This document shows, piece after piece, positions 1-6,251 of a stretch of DNA of 6,251 nt (positions within the stretch are counted from its first letter, which is position 1; each line of letters starts with the position of its first letter). Below the pieces are notes generated by a model. That model was given only the letters and a program-made list of their open reading frames with translations, ran no database searches and was not told the DNA's origin. A program made the translations under genes and the position numbers. The DNA is taken from NCBI GenBank assembly GCA_017431185.1, contig JAFRLP010000236.1:1-6251 (forward strand). The letters are read 5' to 3'. This DNA comes from Victivallales bacterium. GTDB taxonomy: Bacteria; Verrucomicrobiota; Lentisphaeria; Oligosphaerales; Oligosphaeraceae.

Positions 1-1
1 G

Positions 2-2215
2 ATTGAGCAGATTCTGGCGAAGAATCCCGACACGCGAATTGTCCTGGTGAGAACCACTGGACTGTGGGGCAGTTCCTTCAGTCGCGGACGCGGCTATCAG
101 GAACCCTTCATGCGCACGGTCTATTGGCATATCCGCCACGTGCTGGCCAACCTCATCTTCTTTGGCCCGCGCCGTGACGTCACCGTCGAGTTCACGGAGT
201 GCCCTGAGGATTTTCCGCGTCATGAAGGCAAGGAGGCCATCAACCGCTATCTGGAGAAATTCTACAATCAGGATGCCCCCTACAACACCTACGTTCCCTA
301 TTATTGGTGGGAGAAAGGCGGTGTGCGAGTCATTCCCGAGCCGGACTCCGTGAACACGCCTATTGACACGAGCGACGTGCCTGATGACATCCGCCAGCGC
401 GTCTATGCCAAACTGCACGAGATGACCGACAAGAAAATCTTGCAGGACAATTACACTCTCGGCACGGATTTGGGAATGGACTCCATCATGATTGCCGACA
501 TTCTCGTCTGGGTGCAGACCGAATTCGGGCAGGAGGTCAGTTCCCCCAACAGCCTGCGCACGGTCGGCAGTGTCCTCAAGGCGGCCATCGGCCAGAGCGC
601 GGCGGTGGAGCCATTGCGTCCTGTTCCGCCAACCTGGTTCATTGACGAGGACCCCACGCTGTTGCAGGTTCCTCCCAATTGCCCGAAAATCACCGACACC
701 TTCCTGGCACTGGCGAAAAAACGTCCCAATTTCCCCTTGCTGGCTGACCAGCACGCGGGAGTCATCACCAACCGCAAGGCGGTGCTCGCCGTCATGGTTC
801 TGGCGGGGGAATTTGCCAAACTGCCTGACGAGCGTCTGGGAATCGTCATGCCCGCAAGCGCAGCCAGTTGCCTGGTCTTCATGGCGGTTCTGTTCGCTGG
901 CAAAACCCCCGTGATGGTCAACTGGACGGTCGGCCCCAGAAACCTGGCGTTCTGCCTGGACAACGCCGACTGCCACACCGTGCTCACCTCCAAGGTCGTC
1001 ATTGAGGGACTGGAGGGGCGCGGCACCGACCTGACCTCCATCAAAGACCGTTTCCTGTATCTGGAAGACCTCCGCAAAAACATCTCTCTGTTGCGCAAAC
1101 TCTCCTGCCTCTTCCATTCCAGGTTCTGCTGGGGGGCTTTGCGCCGTGCAAAAGTTCCAGAGACCGCCGTCATCCTGTTCACCAGCGGGTCGGAGAACCG
1201 TCCGAAGACCGTTCCTCTTACCCACAAAAACCTGATAACGGATGTCGTCGCCGCCATATCGGCGATGGGTTTGCGGCAGGATGACTGCATGATTGGCATG
1301 CTTCCCCCCTTCCACTCCTTCGGCTTGCTGCTGAATATCATGATGCCCGTCAGTGCCAATTTGCGGGTCGCCTTCCACGCCAATCCAATGGAGGGGGCAA
1401 TGCTCGCCCGCATCATCGCCGCCTATAAAGTCACGATGATTGTGGGCACGCCAACCTTTGCGGCGGGCATTTTCCGCAATTCCGAAAAGGGGCAGCTCGC
1501 CTCCGTCCGAATTCTCATCACCGGAGGAGAAAAATGCCCGGAGAAGACCTATCGGCAATACCAGGAACTCTGCCCTGGCGGCTATTTCCTGGAAGGCTAT
1601 GGCATCACCGAATGTTCGCCTGTGGTGGCGCTGAACCGTCCTGGCAATCACAAGGATGGCGCCATGGGCCCCGCCATCCCCTGCCTGGAAACCAAGATTC
1701 TGCTGGAGGACGGGTCGCCCGCCCCGCTCAACACGCCTGGACTGCTCTATGTCCGTGGCGACTCCGTGTTCGGCGGCTACCTCAACTACGATGGCCCCTC
1801 CCCCTTCGTCAAGTTCGATGACGGCCCCGCCTGGTACTGCACTGGCGATATCGTCAAACAGGATGAGGACGGTTTCCTCTCCTTTGCGGGACGCAAGAAA
1901 CGCTTCTGCAAAGTCGGCGGTGAAATGATCTCCCTGCCTGCCATCGAACAGGTCCTGATGGACCATTTCCGCACGGATGAAATTCCGCTGCCCCTGGCGG
2001 TCGAGGCAATCGGCCCTGACCAGGCACCTGAAATCACCCTGTTCTCCGTCGTGGAGACCGACCGCGAGACGGTCAATGGCCTGATTCGGAACGCCGGCTA
2101 CTCCCCCATCCACTTTATCCGCAACATCATCCGCCTGCCCGAGATTCCCCTGCTGGGCTCTGGCAAGACTGACTACCGTTCCCTGAAGGAGTTGGCACGT
2201 AATCCACAAGCATAA
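2..2215 (+). CDS. Aas-like acyltransferase / acyl carrier / acyl-ACP (acyl-CoA) ligase fusion, 5' partial
   Basis: The reading frame is open from the left edge (first full codon at base 2), so the true start is upstream; GTG at 47 is internal. 737 residues are visible. Residues 1-95 are the end of a PlsC-type lysophospholipid acyltransferase domain (VLVRTTGLWGSSFSRG block); its HX4D and EG catalytic motifs would be off-window. Residues ~123-200 are an acyl carrier domain with LGMDSI; Ser161 (codon 482-484) is the expected phosphopantetheine site. Residues ~225-737 are an ANL-superfamily adenylating domain: P-loop TSGSENRPK (394-402), FHSFG (437-441), EGYGITE (531-537), YCTGD (612-616), GRKKRFCKVGGEM (630-642), and catalytic Lys722 in LLGSGKTDY. 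From memory the ligase half parallels E. coli Aas to its end (TSGSEGHPK, RFAKIAGEMVSL, MPLLGSGKPDF). Expected role is fatty acid activation and reacylation of lysophospholipids at the inner membrane. The in-cis carrier differs from E. coli Aas, which uses free ACP. Acceptor specificity is inferred; a CoA or polyketide-like role is less likely. Confidence 0.88.
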   Translation: MEQILAKNPDTRIVLVRTTGLWGSSFSRGRGYQEPFMRTVYWHIRHVLANLIFFGPRRDVTVEFTECPEDFPRHEGKEAINRYLEKFYNQDAPYNTYVPYYWWEKGGVRVIPEPDSVNTPIDTSDVPDDIRQRVYAKLHEMTDKKILQDNYTLGTDLGMDSIMIADILVWVQTEFGQEVSSPNSLRTVGSVLKAAIGQSAAVEPLRPVPPTWFIDEDPTLLQVPPNCPKITDTFLALAKKRPNFPLLADQHAGVITNRKAVLAVMVLAGEFAKLPDERLGIVMPASAASCLVFMAVLFAGKTPVMVNWTVGPRNLAFCLDNADCHTVLTSKVVIEGLEGRGTDLTSIKDRFLYLEDLRKNISLLRKLSCLFHSRFCWGALRRAKVPETAVILFTSGSENRPKTVPLTHKNLITDVVAAISAMGLRQDDCMIGMLPPFHSFGLLLNIMMPVSANLRVAFHANPMEGAMLARIIAAYKVTMIVGTPTFAAGIFRNSEKGQLASVRILITGGEKCPEKTYRQYQELCPGGYFLEGYGITECSPVVALNRPGNHKDGAMGPAIPCLETKILLEDGSPAPLNTPGLLYVRGDSVFGGYLNYDGPSPFVKFDDGPAWYCTGDIVKQDEDGFLSFAGRKKRFCKVGGEMISLPAIEQVLMDHFRTDEIPLPLAVEAIGPDQAPEITLFSVVETDRETVNGLIRNAGYSPIHFIRNIIRLPEIPLLGSGKTDYRSLKELARNPQA

Positions 2216-2274
2216 CAGGACATAGGACATTTCCAGAAAAAGATAATTAGACAGGAAGATAAAATGGGTGCCAC
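2216..2274 (+). other. Short AT-rich intergenic spacer between the two long genes
   Basis: These 59 bases separate the ligase stop from the next long reading frame. There is no hairpin with a T-run, so read-through from the upstream gene is plausible. The spacer is clearly AT-richer than its flanks. It holds GATAAT at 2242-2247 (five of six matches to a -10 box) with no convincing -35 element, and a purine-rich GGAAG at 2254-2258 that could be a ribosome binding site. That site sits 16 bases from the ATG at 2275, but only 5 bases from an out-of-frame ATG at 2264. Confidence 0.6.
2254..2258 (+). promoter_or_regulatory. Candidate Shine-Dalgarno (GGAAG) placed for an out-of-frame ATG
   Basis: GGAAG lies 5 bases before ATG 2264 and 16 bases before ATG 2275, the first in-frame ATG of the long gene. 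The frame of 2275 is closed by TAA at 2260-2262, so no upstream in-frame start exists. Spacing favours the short reading frame at 2264-2299. The long gene would then be initiated weakly, by coupling to the short frame, or without a Shine-Dalgarno sequence. Confidence 0.4.
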
Positions 2275-2299
2275 ATGCCTGACGATGAGCATGACATAG
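2264..2299 (+). CDS. Possible 11-codon leader ORF overlapping the start of the large membrane protein gene
   Basis: ATG at 2264 opens an 11-residue frame (MGATCLTMSMT) ending at TAG 2297-2299. It overlaps the first 25 bases of the long gene in another frame. Its only support is the well-spaced GGAAG upstream. The peptide has no recognisable attenuator composition such as a run of one amino acid. It may be a chance frame. If translated, it would end just past the ATG at 2275 and could couple or compete with translation of that gene. Confidence 0.2.
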   Translation: MGATCLTMSMT

Positions 2300-5200
2300 C
2301 GCATTTTCTAGCTGGATTGAGGCGGCTGACCGCCAGGTGGACGCTGGTTCGGGCTGCGTTACTTGGTGGCTGGCTCGCCATTCCATGCATGGCAGTGCCT
2401 GTGCTGGCGGCTCTTCTTGACAGGCTGGCGCCTTTGTCGTCTGGCGGAAGGATGGCCTCCCTCGTTTTCGCCCTGCTGTTCTGGTGTGTCTCGCTGGCAT
2501 GGGTGTTGCGCCTGACCTGGCGAAAGCCTTCGTTGGTGTCCACGGCGCTGGCGGTGGAAAATGTTCGCCCACAAGCGGACAATTGCCTGGTGAATGCTGT
2601 GCTATTTGCGCAAAAGGGGGAGCATTCTCCCAAGTTGATAGCAGAACTGCTTCAAGAGTCACAGGTGGACTTGAGCCAGGTTGCAGTCACCGAACTGCTG
2701 CCTCGGCGTTCCCTCAAGTGGCTGCGCCTTGCCCTGCCCTGCGCAATATTGCTGTGCGCCCTTCCCTTCCTGCTTTCCCCCATCGGAATGGGAACGTCTT
2801 TACTGCGCATCCTCCGTCCCTTCAGCGACATTCAGCCCTATACCCACACCCGTATCGCCCTGCTCTCCCCTGGCGACACCACTCTGCGGCGCGGAGCCTC
2901 CGCCGAACTTCACCTGGAGACAACAGGAACCTCCCCCAAGAAAGTCGTGGTCGAATTGGAGGACGCAGGCCTGGTCACGCTGGAAATGGCCCCCATCCCC
3001 ATGCTCTCCAACGCCTTTGGCGTGACCACTCCGCCACTCTACGGGGAGGCCCGTTACCGTGTCAAGGCCGGCGACGCGACAAGCCCCTGGCATACTCTTC
3101 GCATCCTTCCGCCACCTGCCTTGAAACGCTGGGAGATGGCCGTCGCACCGCCACTTCACACGGGAATCGGCAATTTTCTGCTGCACAGCATGGATGAACA
3201 GACCACCATCCCCCAATTCTCCACTCTGCTTCTGGCTGGTGAGGCAACCGAGCCTCTGGCCTCCGCGCAGCTGCTTCAAAACGGCAAGCCACTCGTACAG
3301 ACCACAAGCCTAGACAGTCCAAACTTTGAATTGAAATTGCAGCTGACGGGCAACGACCCGCTGACGCTGAACGTGAAGACCAAGGATGGTGAATTGGCGG
3401 AATTCCCCATCCCCGTGACCATCCGCCCAGACCAGCCGCCGAGCATCGCGCTGATTGACGTTCCCCTGAGCCAGACCTTGGAACGCGGAGCCACTTTCTC
3501 GGCTGCCTTCCGTGCGCAGGATGACTACGGCATCTCCCGCTGTGGCCTCGAACTGCTCAAAGACGGCTCCAAGGGAGAGGATTCGTCCATCGCCTCCCCG
3601 ACGCAACCGACACGCGCCTTCACGGGGCGTTTCCTGGTTGACACGGGCACCTTCCAGCCCCCAGCCGAACAAAACACCTTGAGGTTCCGCATCTGGACAG
3701 AGGACAACGCTCCCCAGCCACAACGCTCCAATTCTGCCGTCTTTGCAGTGCAGTTCCCACCGCCACAGGAGAAAAAGGCGGAACGCGACCAGAACAAAAG
3801 CCGCCAGGCGGAGGAGAATCTGGCTGGCATCATCAAGGCGCAACGGCTGGCCATCAAGGACACCAGCCAACTTCAAAACCAGGCAAGCCATGGTCAGACC
3901 GTGCCTCCTTCCTCTCTGGAACGCTCCCAGCATGCCCAGGCCGAAGTGCGCTCCCTGTCTGTCAAACTGCTGGAGTCGCAACAGTTGACGGGCCTTCCGG
4001 CCCACACGCTGGCTGGACTGGTCAATGTGGAAATGAAACAGGTGCTGGAACAGTTCTCGGAGGCATTCAGAGTCGATGCAACGCACTTGTCGGCAACTCT
4101 TAACAACATCAGTACACTGCAAAGGCAAATTCTGACGGCCCTCACGGGCTCCGCCTCCGCCGTCTCCCAGGAACAGGTCCAGCAGGGACGCAATGACGTA
4201 TTCGCCAGGCTGCAATCCCTCATCAAACGACAGCGCACCGCGCTGAAGGACACCGAGGACGCCTCGCAGGGCCGAGAACTCGCCCACGCCGCATTGGTGC
4301 AGAACCTTGACCGGATTGCCCAGGACATTCTTGTGTTCAGCAACCTCTGCCTGGAGCAGTCCTCCGCCAATGATGCCGATGACTTCCAGAAACTGCTCCG
4401 TCAGGCGCACCGTCTGCTTTCGGAAAGCCAATGTTACGAGACGGCTCTGGAAGCCTCCGAATCCGTCGATGCAAAAGATTGGAAACAAGCGATTTCCAGC
4501 GAAAGAAATGTTCTGGCCGGTCTCTTGAGGGCATTGGATCTGCTCAATAAGTGGCGCACGGAAAACGCCAAGAAAATCGTCAAGGACGCGCTGGAGACAC
4601 TCCGCGAGACCAAGACCGCGCTGGAGGGCATGGAGAAGACGCAGGCCCGCATCGCCGAAATCGCCCGCGACCTCGCCAAGCGTGGCGTGCTGGATGACGA
4701 CGCACGCGAAAAACTCGCCGAACTGGCGCGTGAGCAAAAGCCGATGGCCGACCTTCTGGAAAAACTCGCCAATGACCTCTACCAGTTCCCCGAACTCCCT
4801 GTCTGCAATGAGTTGAATGCCAAGATGCGGGCGGTGTTTGAGGATGTGATGCAGGCGAAGGACAGCGAGAATCTCGCCAATGTCGAGATTGCCGTGCAGA
4901 AGGAGGACGCCATCCTTGATGCCATCCGCTCCACCAAGGAGCGCATAGAGGACGTCGAGATGTGGCTGCCTGATGTCCCCGACCATTTCACCTGGAACAT
5001 GGAGTCCTTCGACACCGATGAGTTCCCCGACATGCCGCTCGTCCCCCTCCCCGATGAGTTGGAGGACCTTGTCGGCGAACTGCTTGACCAGGACCAGCAA
5101 ATCGACGCGGAAAGCCAGGACACCACGGGAAATAACATGATTGCCGACGCCGAAATGGGATGGGCTGTGATGGATGGCCCCATGCCCTCCTTCTCCGCCA

Positions 5201-5832
5201 AAGGCAAGTCGGGCAACACCCGTCCCAACGACAATGAAATGACCGGGCGTTCAGGTGCGGGACGGGAGGGGGAGTCAAACGGCGAACTGGTCGAAAACCA
5301 TGTCAATGGCTATGAGGGACGCGAGACACACGCCCGCCGCACCCAGGACAAATTCCAGAAAGGACATGTCACCGAGGACGAGAATACCACCCTCAAGGCA
5401 CGAGCCACGGGCGGCGGCAAACTCGGCGGTGAGTCGGAAAGCCAGGGCATGTTCGGCAACGCACCCAGGCGTGATGTCAATGCCCCCGCCCACGGCAAAT
5501 CCCCGCGCCAATTGCGTCAGGAGACGGAGGCGCTCTATGCCTCTGCACGTCTTCTCTACCTGAACAGCGGTGGCTTGGGGGAGGCCGCCCATGAGCTGCG
5601 CGCCGTGGAGAACGCACCGCCAGACCTGCGCAGCCTGGGTGGCGTCAAACGCCGTATCCTGCGCCGTCTGGAGGACACGCAGGTCTCCCTCAAGGAGGGC
5701 GTCGTCCTGCCCATGCCCGTCTCCGCCATCAGCCAGGGCGGTGGGGAGGCAACCGATGACGTGGACTGGTCAAAACTGCCTGACGAATACCGCTCAGCCA
5801 TCTCCGACTACTATCGCAGCCTCGCGCAGTGA
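2275..5832 (+). CDS. Large membrane-anchored protein of unknown function with Ig-like and coiled-coil regions (PVC-type)
   Basis: 1185 residues; ATG 2275 is the first possible in-frame start. The N-terminus has three likely membrane segments (about residues 24-48, 60-80 and 147-170), the first preceded by a basic stretch (RRLTARW). Residues ~185-495 are beta-rich and proline-dotted, resembling two or three Ig-like or Fn3-like domains; QDDYGISRCGLEL (415-427) after a DQPPS stretch is typical of such extracytoplasmic modules. Residues ~495-895 are largely helical with heptad-like stretches (ETLRETKTALEGMEKTQ). Residues 895-940 are acidic and Trp/Pro-rich (WLPDVPDHF, PLVPLPDELEDLVGELL). Residues ~950-1075 are Gly/Asn-rich and probably disordered, with GWAVMDGP and ATGGGKLGG. 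The chain ends DVDWSKLPDEYRSAISDYYRSLAQ-style. I recall similar C-termini in large hypothetical proteins of Planctomycetes and Verrucomicrobia, some resembling DUF4175 proteins; I cannot confirm a family. No enzymatic motif is visible. The helical region probably lies outside the membrane and may scaffold envelope partners. Confidence 0.85.
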   Translation: MPDDEHDIAHFLAGLRRLTARWTLVRAALLGGWLAIPCMAVPVLAALLDRLAPLSSGGRMASLVFALLFWCVSLAWVLRLTWRKPSLVSTALAVENVRPQADNCLVNAVLFAQKGEHSPKLIAELLQESQVDLSQVAVTELLPRRSLKWLRLALPCAILLCALPFLLSPIGMGTSLLRILRPFSDIQPYTHTRIALLSPGDTTLRRGASAELHLETTGTSPKKVVVELEDAGLVTLEMAPIPMLSNAFGVTTPPLYGEARYRVKAGDATSPWHTLRILPPPALKRWEMAVAPPLHTGIGNFLLHSMDEQTTIPQFSTLLLAGEATEPLASAQLLQNGKPLVQTTSLDSPNFELKLQLTGNDPLTLNVKTKDGELAEFPIPVTIRPDQPPSIALIDVPLSQTLERGATFSAAFRAQDDYGISRCGLELLKDGSKGEDSSIASPTQPTRAFTGRFLVDTGTFQPPAEQNTLRFRIWTEDNAPQPQRSNSAVFAVQFPPPQEKKAERDQNKSRQAEENLAGIIKAQRLAIKDTSQLQNQASHGQTVPPSSLERSQHAQAEVRSLSVKLLESQQLTGLPAHTLAGLVNVEMKQVLEQFSEAFRVDATHLSATLNNISTLQRQILTALTGSASAVSQEQVQQGRNDVFARLQSLIKRQRTALKDTEDASQGRELAHAALVQNLDRIAQDILVFSNLCLEQSSANDADDFQKLLRQAHRLLSESQCYETALEASESVDAKDWKQAISSERNVLAGLLRALDLLNKWRTENAKKIVKDALETLRETKTALEGMEKTQARIAEIARDLAKRGVLDDDAREKLAELAREQKPMADLLEKLANDLYQFPELPVCNELNAKMRAVFEDVMQAKDSENLANVEIAVQKEDAILDAIRSTKERIEDVEMWLPDVPDHFTWNMESFDTDEFPDMPLVPLPDELEDLVGELLDQDQQIDAESQDTTGNNMIADAEMGWAVMDGPMPSFSAKGKSGNTRPNDNEMTGRSGAGREGESNGELVENHVNGYEGRETHARRTQDKFQKGHVTEDENTTLKARATGGGKLGGESESQGMFGNAPRRDVNAPAHGKSPRQLRQETEALYASARLLYLNSGGLGEAAHELRAVENAPPDLRSLGGVKRRILRRLEDTQVSLKEGVVLPMPVSAISQGGGEATDDVDWSKLPDEYRSAISDYYRSLAQ

Positions 5833-6021
5833 GTAAAGGTAGCGGTGGCGTCTTCGTCGCCCCCCATTCCAATCACGGGATGAAACCGTTCCCCCCAGCA
5901 CCCGTTTTTGCCGTTCGCAGCCTCGGATTCCCCCCAGCACCCGTTTTGCCGTTCGCAGCCTCGACCTTGCCATTTGCTCCTGACGTGCCAGGCGTGAGCC
6001 CCCAACCTGCCCGCGAGGCCT
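5833..6021. other. Non-coding region between convergent genes
   Basis: This 189-base stretch lies between the stop of the large membrane protein gene and the stop of the minus-strand kinase gene. Frames across it are short, have no ribosome binding site, and run through a repeat whose two copies differ by one base, which shifts frame. It holds the tandem repeat at 5889-5963 and the left arm of the palindrome at 6011-6034. Since both flanking genes point into it, no promoter for either is expected here. Confidence 0.7.
5889..5963. repeat. Two-copy tandem repeat, 37- and 36-base units
   Basis: Unit 1 spans 5889-5925 and unit 2 spans 5928-5963, separated by GA. Each starts TTCCCCCCAGCACCCG, then has a T-run, then GCCGTTCGCAGCCTCG. 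The only difference is a run of five T in unit 1 and four T in unit 2. The period is 39 bases. No convincing third copy is visible on either side. The one-base length difference shifts the reading frame between copies, which argues for non-coding DNA. It may be a genome-wide intergenic repeat element or a local duplication. Confidence 0.9.
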
Positions 6022-6034
6022 TTAGGCCTCGCGG
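6011..6034. terminator. Perfect GC-rich palindrome at the convergent gene ends, possible bidirectional terminator
   Basis: CCGCGAGGCC (6011-6020) and GGCCTCGCGG (6025-6034) are exact reverse complements around the loop TTTA. A T-A pair at 6021/6024 could extend the stem to 11. Nine of the ten core pairs are G-C. The stop codon of the minus-strand kinase gene (6022-6024) is in the loop, and the right arm encodes its last residues (IREA). No T-run follows the stem on either strand, so it is not a canonical intrinsic terminator. Its location between convergent genes still suggests a role in 3'-end formation or mRNA stability. Confidence 0.5.
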
Positions 6035-6251
6035 ATAGTGTCACCCATCCATTTGCTTTGGAGTGTCCTGACGCCATTCTCATAGGCTCCCCATAAGGCG
6101 GAATCCTCGCCGAGTTCCGCCAAGCGGACATTCAACTCTGCGGGAATTGGAAGCCCGAGAGGCAGTCCTTTGCTCAACTGTCCTCCCAGAATGATGACCT
6201 CTGGCGCCAGCTCAGCCTTCCATTCGCGAAGCAGGGCTATGAGATGCCTGC
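6022..6251 (-). CDS. ROK-family sugar kinase (glucokinase-like), C-terminal end, partial
   Basis: Read on the minus strand from the right edge, an open frame of 75 residues ends at TAA (6022-6024); the start lies beyond the window. The visible chain includes APEVIILGGQLSKG, then PAELNVRLAELGEDSALWGAYE. This matches the end of ROK kinases: a hydrophobic strand with the GG nucleotide-site loop, then the LGxxAxxxGA helix. ROK proteins phosphorylate glucose or other hexoses, or act as sugar-responsive repressors. Only about 23 residues separate the GG loop from the LGED segment, shorter than in many ROK kinases and closer to polyphosphate glucokinases (GGGVSKK...PAELRN as I recall). The catalytic Asp and zinc-site motifs are off-window, so activity cannot be judged. 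The gene converges on the membrane protein gene and is probably transcribed independently. Family assignment is fairly secure; substrate is unknown. Confidence 0.68.
   Translation of the reverse strand, partial: RHLIALLREWKAELAPEVIILGGQLSKGLPLGLPIPAELNVRLAELGEDSALWGAYENGVRTLQSKWMGDTIREA

Noticed and set aside
47..49. GTG as the start of the acyl ligase gene
   Set aside because: The frame is open to base 2 and the residues before it (ILAKNPDTRIVL) continue the PlsC-type domain, so the gene begins outside the window.
451..1416. 321-codon antisense frame opposite the carrier/ligase gene
   Set aside because: It overlaps clear catalytic motifs on the plus strand and its translation is arginine/serine-rich with no family resemblance.
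2217..2247. Possible promoter: AGGACA (2217-2222) and GATAAT (2242-2247)
   Set aside because: The -10 match is good but the spacer is 19 bases and the -35 match weak. A start near 2254 would remove room for a leader. Co-transcription from upstream is simpler.
3310..5100. 596-codon antisense reading frame opposite the large membrane protein gene
   Set aside because: The plus-strand gene over it has coherent domains and motifs. The antisense translation lacks recognisable motifs and is a codon-bias shadow, as expected in GC-rich sequence.
5847..5861. Small hairpin GGCG/CGCC just after the membrane protein gene as a terminator
   Set aside because: The stem is only four base pairs with a seven-base loop and is followed by a C-run, not T.
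5829..6038. Small frame starting GTG that overlaps the stop of the membrane protein gene
   Set aside because: It runs through the tandem repeat, whose one-base length difference shifts frame between copies. It has no ribosome binding site and its product is proline-rich filler.
5811..6131. 106-codon minus-strand frame across the intergenic repeat, giving repeated NGCWGE peptides
   Set aside because: It overlaps the ROK kinase end in another frame and its peptide repeat simply reflects the DNA repeat. No start signal is visible.

Overview
The window holds two long plus-strand genes, the 3' end of a convergent minus-strand gene, and a short intergenic region with a tandem repeat and a strong palindrome. 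The sequence is fairly GC-rich with tightly packed coding. The architecture of the two main proteins suggests a bacterium of the Planctomycetota-Verrucomicrobiota-Lentisphaerota (PVC) group. That placement rests on remembered family features (the Aas-like ligase P-loop style and the C-terminal region of the large membrane protein), not on a marker gene, so it is tentative. There is no phage, transposon, CRISPR, rRNA or tRNA signal.

Bases 2-2215 (+, open at the left edge) encode the tail of a PlsC-like acyltransferase domain, then an acyl-carrier (phosphopantetheine) domain, then a complete AMP-forming acyl ligase domain. The ligase half follows E. coli Aas (acyl-ACP synthetase / 2-acylglycerophosphoethanolamine acyltransferase) closely to its C-terminus. 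The visible protein would activate a fatty acid, probably load it on its own carrier domain, and pass it to a lysophospholipid or similar acceptor. After a 59-base gap comes a 1185-residue protein (2275-5832, +) with three N-terminal membrane segments, a beta-rich region resembling Ig-like repeats, a long helical/coiled-coil region, and an acidic then glycine-rich C-terminal region. Its function is unknown; an envelope role is likely. No terminator is visible between the two genes, so they may be co-transcribed.

Bases 5833-6021 are non-coding and contain two near-identical 36-37-base units in tandem. A perfect 10-bp-stem palindrome (6011-6034) follows. The stop codon of the convergent minus-strand gene (6022-6251, open at the right edge) lies in its loop. 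That gene is the C-terminal end of a ROK-type sugar kinase, with motif spacing reminiscent of polyphosphate glucokinases.

The genes do not form an obvious dedicated pathway. The most plausible common theme of the first two is envelope lipid and membrane maintenance. The points most worth following are the in-cis carrier domain of the Aas-like enzyme, the uncharacterised large membrane protein, and the intergenic repeat plus stop-codon hairpin.
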